Assembly: GCA_964568355.1 (NCBI GenBank)
Contig: CAZMRK010000258.1
Coordinates: forward strand, 1 to 10,611
Length of the DNA: 10,611 nt
Direction: 5' to 3'
Source: JAJPJX01 sp964568355
GTDB lineage: Bacteria > Acidobacteriota > Terriglobia > Bryobacterales > Bryobacteraceae
In this document: positions 6,021 through 10,611 of the stretch, one piece after another
Numbering within the stretch: position 1 is the stretch's first letter
Layout of the letters: each line of letters opens with the position of its first letter
Position numbers and translations under genes: made by a program
The notes under the pieces: generated by a model
The model's database searches: none
Told to the model about the DNA's origin: nothing
Seen by the model: only the letters and a program-made list of their open reading frames with translations

Positions 6021-7736
6021 ATGCATCGACCTATTCTTTTCTTTGTAGCAGCTCTTTTCCTGGCGCGCAGCGCCCAACCCGCCACTCCCGCCGAAGACTT
6101 TCAGCGCCTGGAAGATCGTTTCTTCACGGAGGCCTACTTCCGCTTCCACCCCACGGCGGGAACCAGCGATGGCTTTCATCAATACGATACCCAACTGGAA
6201 GACTTTTCCGAAACGGAACGGCGGGAAGAAGCCGCGGTTCTACGCCGCTACCTGTCCGAGTTCGAGAAAATGGATGCGAGCCGCCTGCCTCCGCAGACCG
6301 CCGCGGACCGAGAGCTGGTGATCGCCCATATCCGCGCAACCCTGCTGGACCTCGAACAGATTCGGTCCTGGGAGAAAAATCCCGATCTGTACTCCGGCGG
6401 TGTCACAGCCAGTATCTTCACGATCATGAGCCGCACCTACGCGCCCCCGGCGGAGCGGCTGAAATCCGTAGTCGCACGCGAGCGGATGATTCCGCGTGTG
6501 TTTGACGAAGCCCGCGCGAATCTGAAGAACCCGCCGCGGATCTACACAACGGTAGCTTTGGAACAATTACCCGGCCTTCTTTCCTTCTTTCGAAAGGACG
6601 TGCCCGCCGCTTTCCGCGCGGTGCACGATGCGGCGCTCCTGGCCGAGTTTCAGGCAAGCAACCAGCGCGTACTGGCCGCGCTCGAAAGCTATCGGGATTT
6701 TCTGAAAAACGATCTGCTGCCCCGCTCGCACGGGGACTTTCGCATCGGCACGGAGAACTACCGGCGCAAGCTCGCCTACGAAGAGATGGTGGATACTCCC
6801 CTGGACCGGCTGCTGGCGGTCGGATTCGAAGACCTGCGGCGCAATCAGAGACAGTTCCGCGAGCTTGCCGCCAGGATCGACGCGAAGCGCTCGCCACAAC
6901 AGATTCTGGAGGATCTGGAAAAGGAGCATCCCGCCCCGGAAAAGCTGCTGGACACGTTCCGCGGGGTGCTCGGCGGGCTGCGGCAATTCATCGAGGAGCG
7001 CGGGATCATCACCATTCCATGGCAGGTCATGCCCATTGTGGAAGAGACTCCACCTTTCATGCGGGCGCTCACGTTTGCGTCCATGGATACACCCGGCCCG
7101 TATGAGAAGTCGGCCAAGGAAGCGTTTTTCAATATTACGCTGCCCGAGGCGGGCTGGAGCGCCACGCAAATCTCCGAGCACATGGCAGCGTTCAACCGCG
7201 GCACCGTCATCAGCACCGCTATCCATGAAGCCTATCCAGGACACTACGTGCAGTTCCAATGGATCCAGCAGGCGCCTTCGAAGACGCGCAAACTGCTGGC
7301 TGCCAATTCCAACGCGGAAGGGTGGGCGCACTACTGCGAGCAAATGATGCTCGACGAAGGCTATCAACGGAACGATCTGGGCCTGCGGCTGGGCCAACTG
7401 CAGGATGCGCTGCTGCGGGATGCGCGCTACATTGTCGGCATCGAGATGCATACCGGAAAGATGAGCTTCGAGCAGGGCATCGAATTTTTCCGGAAAGAAG
7501 GCTATCAGACCGGCGCTGTGGCCGAGCGCGAAACCAAGCGCGGCACCTCCGATCCCACATACCTGGTGTACACGCTGGGCAAGCTACAGATTCTGAAGCT
7601 GCGGCAGGATTACCGCCAGATGCGGGGCGGCCGTTTCCGCCTGCGGGAGTTTCACGACCGGTTCATGCTGGAAGGCGCGCCGCCCATCAAGATCATCCGC
7701 CGGGCGCTGCTCGGCAACGACACTCCGGTGTTATGA
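6021..7736 (+). CDS. Exported DUF885 family metallopeptidase-like protein
   Basis: This 571-residue protein of the DUF885 family (PF05960) is probably a secreted zinc-dependent peptidase; activity is inferred. Residues 1-19 form a signal peptide (cut near ARSA-QPA). The rest is mostly helical, as expected. The family hallmark HEAYPGH is at 402-408, followed by AEGWAHYCEQMM with E433, H437 and Y438. Together these give the His/Glu set expected of a gluzincin-like metal site. The C-terminal part contains RGTSDPTYLVYTLGKLQI, also typical of the family. ATG at 6021 is preferred: it starts the signal peptide and GGAA lies 10 nt upstream. A TTG at 5994 would add nine polar residues before it. The stop overlaps the next gene's start (ATGA), so the two are translationally coupled. 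The length matches full family members and no truncation is seen. Confidence 0.9.
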   Translation: MHRPILFFVAALFLARSAQPATPAEDFQRLEDRFFTEAYFRFHPTAGTSDGFHQYDTQLEDFSETERREEAAVLRRYLSEFEKMDASRLPPQTAADRELVIAHIRATLLDLEQIRSWEKNPDLYSGGVTASIFTIMSRTYAPPAERLKSVVARERMIPRVFDEARANLKNPPRIYTTVALEQLPGLLSFFRKDVPAAFRAVHDAALLAEFQASNQRVLAALESYRDFLKNDLLPRSHGDFRIGTENYRRKLAYEEMVDTPLDRLLAVGFEDLRRNQRQFRELAARIDAKRSPQQILEDLEKEHPAPEKLLDTFRGVLGGLRQFIEERGIITIPWQVMPIVEETPPFMRALTFASMDTPGPYEKSAKEAFFNITLPEAGWSATQISEHMAAFNRGTVISTAIHEAYPGHYVQFQWIQQAPSKTRKLLAANSNAEGWAHYCEQMMLDEGYQRNDLGLRLGQLQDALLRDARYIVGIEMHTGKMSFEQGIEFFRKEGYQTGAVAERETKRGTSDPTYLVYTLGKLQILKLRQDYRQMRGGRFRLREFHDRFMLEGAPPIKIIRRALLGNDTPVL

Positions 7737-9394
7737 AGTTTCTTTATGCTGCGATGCTGATGCTGGCCATGCTGGACGGGGCGGAAGCACAACCGACGGC
7801 CGATCTGGCGCTGGTCCATGGGAAGATCTGGACCGTCGATGCGGCACATCCGGTAGCGCAGGCCGTGGCTTGCCGCTCCGGGCGGATCGCTGCGGTGGGC
7901 TCGGATGCCGAGATCGCCAGGTGGATCGGCCCGCACACGCAGGTGATCGACCTGGCCGGAAAGCTCGTGGTGCCTGGTTTTTACGACGCCCACGTCCACT
8001 TCTATACCGGAGGACGGGATCGCGCCGGCGTGCAACTGCGCGACGCGCGCAGCCAGGCCGAATTCCGCAAGCGTATCGGCGAGTTTGCGGCGCGCCAGCC
8101 CAAAGGCCGCTGGATCACCGGAGGGAATTGGGACCACGAGAACTGGAGTTCGGGGGAACTGCCCACGCACCAATGGATTGACGATGTAACGGCCGGGCAT
8201 CCGGTGTTCGTCAGCCGGTTGGATGGCCATATGGCCCTGGCCAACGCGGAAGCCTTGAAACTGGCCGGCATCACGCGCGAGACGCCGGATCCTCCAGGCG
8301 GCACCATCGTCCGGGATGCCCGCGGAGAACCGACCGGTGTATTGAAGGACGCGGCGATGGGTCCGATGGAGCGGGTGATTCCCCCGCCCTCGCCGGAGGA
8401 GATCGCCGAAGGTCTGCGGGCGGCCATGCGCTATGCGGCCGAAAATGGCGTGACCAGCGTAGTGGATATGTCCGCGGCGCCCGAGATTTTGCGGGCTTAC
8501 CAACGTCTGCTGGCGGCAGGCGAAATGACCGTGCGCGTCTATGGAGCGCAGCCACTGGCCGGCTGGCAGAGGCTGGCGGCGATCGGAGTACGCGCCGGTT
8601 TTGGCGGTGAGAAACTCCAGATCGGGCTGCTGAAAGGTTTTGCGGACGGATCGCTGGGATCGACCACAGCCTTGTTTTTCGGGCCGTACCTGGACGCGCC
8701 GCACACCTCCGGTCTGGCCGGCGACGAGATGATTCCGGAAAGCAAAATGCGGAATCATATTCTGGAGGCCGATCGCGCCGGCTTGCAGATTGCAGTGCAT
8801 GCCATCGGCGACAAGGCCAACCACGTCATCCTGGGGATGTTCGAAGAAGCCGCGGCAAACCAGCCGGGGCGTGATCCCCGCTTCCGCATCGAACATGCCC
8901 AGCACCTGCGCGCCGAAGACATTCCCCGTTTCGGAAAGCTCCGGGTGATCGCCTCCATGCAGCCGTATCATGCGATTGACGACGGGCGCTGGGCGGAGAA
9001 GCGTATCGGCCCGGAGCGCGCCAAAGGAACTTATGCTTTCCGCTCTCTGCTGGACGCGGGAGCGGTGCTGGCCTTCGGCTCGGACTGGCCGGTCGCGCCG
9101 ATGGAGCCTCTGATGGGAATCTACGCCGCCGCCACCCGCCGCACGCTCGACGGCAAGCATCCGGAGGGCTGGGTGCCGGAACAGAAGATCCGTGTGGAAG
9201 AAGCCATTCGGGCATACACCATGGGATCGGCATGGGCCGCTTTCGCGGAGAAGAGCAAGGGCTCGATCGAGCCGGATAAGCTGGCGGATCTGGCCGTGCT
9301 CTCCGACGATATTCTGAGAATTCCACCGGCGGAGATCGAGAAGACGCGGGTGGTTTTGACTGTTTTTGACGGCAAGGTGATCTACCGGCGGTAG
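7733..9394 (+). CDS. Exported YtcJ-like amidohydrolase (Amidohydro_3)
   Basis: This 553-residue metal-dependent hydrolase has an N-terminal signal peptide (residues 1-20, cut near AEA-QPT). It is a composite beta-sandwich plus TIM barrel of the YtcJ/Amidohydro_3 type, which hydrolyses amide bonds of usually unidentified substrates. Metal-site candidates are all present: H87-x-H89 (FYDAHVHF), K301 (LLKGFADGSLG), H356 (AVHAIGD), H388 (RIEHAQHL) and D451 (FGSDWPVAP). The C-terminal sandwich strand ends in VVLTVFDGKVIYRR. ATG 7733 overlaps the DUF885 stop by 4 nt. Although the frame is open 158 codons further upstream, that part is out of frame with the peptidase, and the signal peptide fixes the start. 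Both enzymes of the pair seem exported, suggesting sequential breakdown of a peptide or N-acylated compound outside the cytoplasm. Repeat copy 2 lies downstream. Confidence 0.93.
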   Translation: MKFLYAAMLMLAMLDGAEAQPTADLALVHGKIWTVDAAHPVAQAVACRSGRIAAVGSDAEIARWIGPHTQVIDLAGKLVVPGFYDAHVHFYTGGRDRAGVQLRDARSQAEFRKRIGEFAARQPKGRWITGGNWDHENWSSGELPTHQWIDDVTAGHPVFVSRLDGHMALANAEALKLAGITRETPDPPGGTIVRDARGEPTGVLKDAAMGPMERVIPPPSPEEIAEGLRAAMRYAAENGVTSVVDMSAAPEILRAYQRLLAAGEMTVRVYGAQPLAGWQRLAAIGVRAGFGGEKLQIGLLKGFADGSLGSTTALFFGPYLDAPHTSGLAGDEMIPESKMRNHILEADRAGLQIAVHAIGDKANHVILGMFEEAAANQPGRDPRFRIEHAQHLRAEDIPRFGKLRVIASMQPYHAIDDGRWAEKRIGPERAKGTYAFRSLLDAGAVLAFGSDWPVAPMEPLMGIYAAATRRTLDGKHPEGWVPEQKIRVEEAIRAYTMGSAWAAFAEKSKGSIEPDKLADLAVLSDDILRIPPAEIEKTRVVLTVFDGKVIYRR

Positions 9395-9420
9395 GCGCTA
9401 CGATCGCGTGGTTCGGTTCG

Positions 9421-9444
9421 TCCGCTTGCTCACGCGCGCGGTTC
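9421..9444 (+). repeat. 24-nt dispersed hairpin repeat, copy 2
   Basis: It is identical over 24 nt to 4685-4708 and in the same orientation. It sits 27 nt after the amidohydrolase stop, almost the same offset as copy 1 (25 nt). The shared upstream octamer GCGTGGTT is at 9406-9413, with a 7-nt gap here against 2 nt in copy 1. CGCGTG (9405-9410) can pair with CACGCG (9431-9436), so this copy too may act as a transcript-end hairpin, though weaker than copy 1 because no inverted partner copy is present. Confidence 0.75.
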
Positions 9445-9482
9445 CGTTCCGGGCTGCTCGCATCGGCTGCTAGACTAAGGGA

Positions 9483-9785
9483 TTGGACTCGTTGACCTTG
9501 GAGCGGCTGGCCGCCGCCGGAATCCAGCTTCTGACCCCAGACGCCGCTACTCATTATCTGTTTGCCCGCGATTCGTTTGTGGCTTTGGTAGAACGCCGCA
9601 GCGATGGGGTCGTCAACATCGGGAGTACGGGTGTGTTTACCGAGCGGGGCCTGGCGTTCCTGGTGCGGCGGGAGGAGCGAGCATTTTTTGTAGCCAAGGG
9701 GGCGGAGACGCCGGCCGAACCGGCGCAACTGGAGGCGCTCGAACGGTTCTCCCATGACCTGGCGCGAGCGCTGACAGGTGTGTGA
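9483..9785 (+). CDS. Hypothetical protein upstream of tyrS (100 aa)
   Basis: I do not recognise this family. The product is a soluble, mixed alpha/beta-looking protein of 100 residues with no signal peptide, membrane segment or cysteine. A hydrophobic N-terminal part (LERLAAAGIQLLTP) leads to a central stretch with several predicted strands (FVALVERR, VVNIGSTGVFTE, LAFLVRR, AFFVAKG) and a C-terminal helix (LEALERFSHDLARALTG). There is no ATG: the frame opens after a TAG at 9471. TTG at 9483 abuts the purine run AAGGGA (9477-9482); TTG at 9492 is an alternative with about 9 nt of spacing and would shorten the protein by three residues. It ends 23 nt before tyrS on the same strand, so co-transcription is likely. 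A link to tRNA charging is not shown. Confidence 0.7.
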   Translation: MDSLTLERLAAAGIQLLTPDAATHYLFARDSFVALVERRSDGVVNIGSTGVFTERGLAFLVRREERAFFVAKGAETPAEPAQLEALERFSHDLARALTGV

Positions 9786-9808
9786 GCGGCCCCCGGATGG
9801 ATTTGTAC

Positions 9809-10611
9809 ATGTTTTCGATTGACGAACAGACTACGTACTTGAAGAAGGGATTTGCGGAGATCATCCGGGAAGAGGATCTGCGCGAGCGGCTGACGCAGGC
9901 CGCCAAAGAGGGCCGGCCGCTGCGCGTCAAGGCCGGCTTCGACCCTACCTCTCCGGATCTGCACCTGGGCCATACCGTCCTGCTGCGGAAGATGAAGCAC
10001 TTCCAGGATATGGGGCACACCGTGATCTTCCTGATCGGCGACATGACCGGGTTGATCGGCGATCCGTCCGGACGCAATGTGACCCGGCCGCCGATGACGC
10101 GCGAGGCACTGGATCGCAACGCCGAGACCTACAAAGAGCAGGTTTTCAAAATTCTCGATCCGGACAAGACCGAGGTCCGCTTCAACAGCCAGTGGCTTCA
10201 GCCGCTGCGTTTTGAAGAGATCGTACGCCTTTGTTCGCACTACACGGTGGCCCGCATTCTCGAACGCGACGATTTTTCGAAGCGCTTTCGCGAGGGCACG
10301 CCGATCTCGGTGCACGAACTGCTGTATCCACTGGCCCAGGCATACGATTCGGTGATGCTGCACTGCGATGTGGAGCTGGGCGGCACAGACCAGAAGTTCA
10401 ATCTGCTGGTGGGCCGCGACATCCAGCGCGATTTCGGGCAACCTGGTCAGATTGTGGCGACGGTGCCCATCCTGGAAGGCCTGGATGGAGTGAACAAGAT
10501 GTCCAAGTCGCTGGGCAACTACATCGGCGTAACCGAGCCGGCTGAGGTGATGTTCCGGAAGGTGATGCAGATCAGCGACGATCTGATGTACCGGTATTAT
10601 GAACTGCTGAC
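9809..10611 (+). CDS. tyrS: Tyrosine--tRNA ligase (3' truncated by window)
   Basis: Tyrosyl-tRNA synthetase is a class I cytoplasmic enzyme that charges tRNA-Tyr. The 267 visible codons cover the Rossmann catalytic domain. The HIGH-type motif is HLGH at 52-55 within KAGFDPTSPDLHLGHT. The stretches FLIGDMTGLIGDPSGR (74-89) and GGTDQKFN (191-198) match the tyrosine/adenylate site of the TyrS subgroup with an ATP-binding KMSKS loop, present here at 230-234 (NKMSKSLGNY). The usual length is about 400-420 residues, so the C-terminal tRNA-binding part, commonly with an S4 domain, lies beyond the window. ATG 9809 is preferred because the purine-rich GGATGGA (9795-9801) is 7 nt upstream and MFSIDEQ matches the usual N-terminus. 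An in-frame ATG at 9797 would add four residues but has no ribosome-binding site. No T-box leader is present. Confidence 0.96.
   Translation, partial: MFSIDEQTTYLKKGFAEIIREEDLRERLTQAAKEGRPLRVKAGFDPTSPDLHLGHTVLLRKMKHFQDMGHTVIFLIGDMTGLIGDPSGRNVTRPPMTREALDRNAETYKEQVFKILDPDKTEVRFNSQWLQPLRFEEIVRLCSHYTVARILERDDFSKRFREGTPISVHELLYPLAQAYDSVMLHCDVELGGTDQKFNLLVGRDIQRDFGQPGQIVATVPILEGLDGVNKMSKSLGNYIGVTEPAEVMFRKVMQISDDLMYRYYELL

Noticed and set aside
7259..7732. 158-codon in-frame extension upstream of the amidohydrolase ATG, suggesting a longer or fused protein
   Set aside because: It runs out of frame through the conserved C-terminal part of the DUF885 gene and has no domain of its own; the signal peptide at 7733 marks the real start.
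7652..9160. 502-codon open frame on the minus strand opposite the amidohydrolase gene
   Set aside because: The plus-strand frame has full amidohydrolase motifs; the antisense translation is rich in Arg, Gly and His with no family motif, as expected from GC-rich codon usage.
9395..9808. T-box riboswitch or other leader upstream of tyrS
   Set aside because: The space is filled by the repeat and the 100-residue gene; only 23 nt lie directly before tyrS and no T-box motif is visible.

Overview
The window looks like ordinary chromosome from a high-GC soil Acidobacteriota, probably of the Solibacter/Bryobacterales type. This rests on two things. There is a tandem pair of exported proteins with the VWFA-related domain that is expanded in Acidobacteria. 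There are also intergenic hairpin repeats (core CCGCTTGCTCACGCGCGCGG, and paired TGAA-loop hairpins) that I associate from memory with Solibacter-like genomes. The taxonomic call is an inference. No phage, transposase, CRISPR, tRNA or rRNA signal is visible.

Layout. Positions 1-1979 (+) hold two overlapping genes for secreted von Willebrand factor A proteins; the first begins upstream of the window. Positions 1980-2310 hold a twin-hairpin repeat, a 70-residue Arg/Trp-rich microprotein gene (+) and a 10-bp inverted repeat. A gene on the opposite strand (2496-2311) encodes a small exported Lys/Pro/Ala-rich protein. Positions 2497-2727 are a divergent intergenic region with nested inverted repeats. 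Positions 2728-4660 (+) encode a NarX/NarL-type two-component system whose kinase and regulator genes overlap by 32 nt. Positions 4661-4752 hold a strong hairpin between convergent genes. Positions 5952-4753 (-) encode an ArsB/YbiR-like anion permease. Positions 5953-6020 are a short divergent promoter region. Positions 6021-9394 (+) are a translationally coupled pair: an exported DUF885 metallopeptidase-like protein and an exported YtcJ-like amidohydrolase. Positions 9395-9482 carry the second copy of the hairpin repeat. Positions 9483-9785 encode an unrecognised 100-residue protein, followed by the 5' part of tyrS, which runs off the window.

How the genes relate. The VWFA pair, the kinase/regulator pair and the peptidase/amidohydrolase pair are each probably co-transcribed and functionally linked. 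I see no evidence that the whole window is one pathway. The most unexplained material is small or non-coding: the shared 24-nt repeat placed 25-27 nt after two stop codons, the twin TGAA hairpins, the nested inverted repeats upstream of the kinase, and the two small genes at 2045-2496. No stretch longer than 300 bases lacks a gene. I did not find a clear new multi-gene system.
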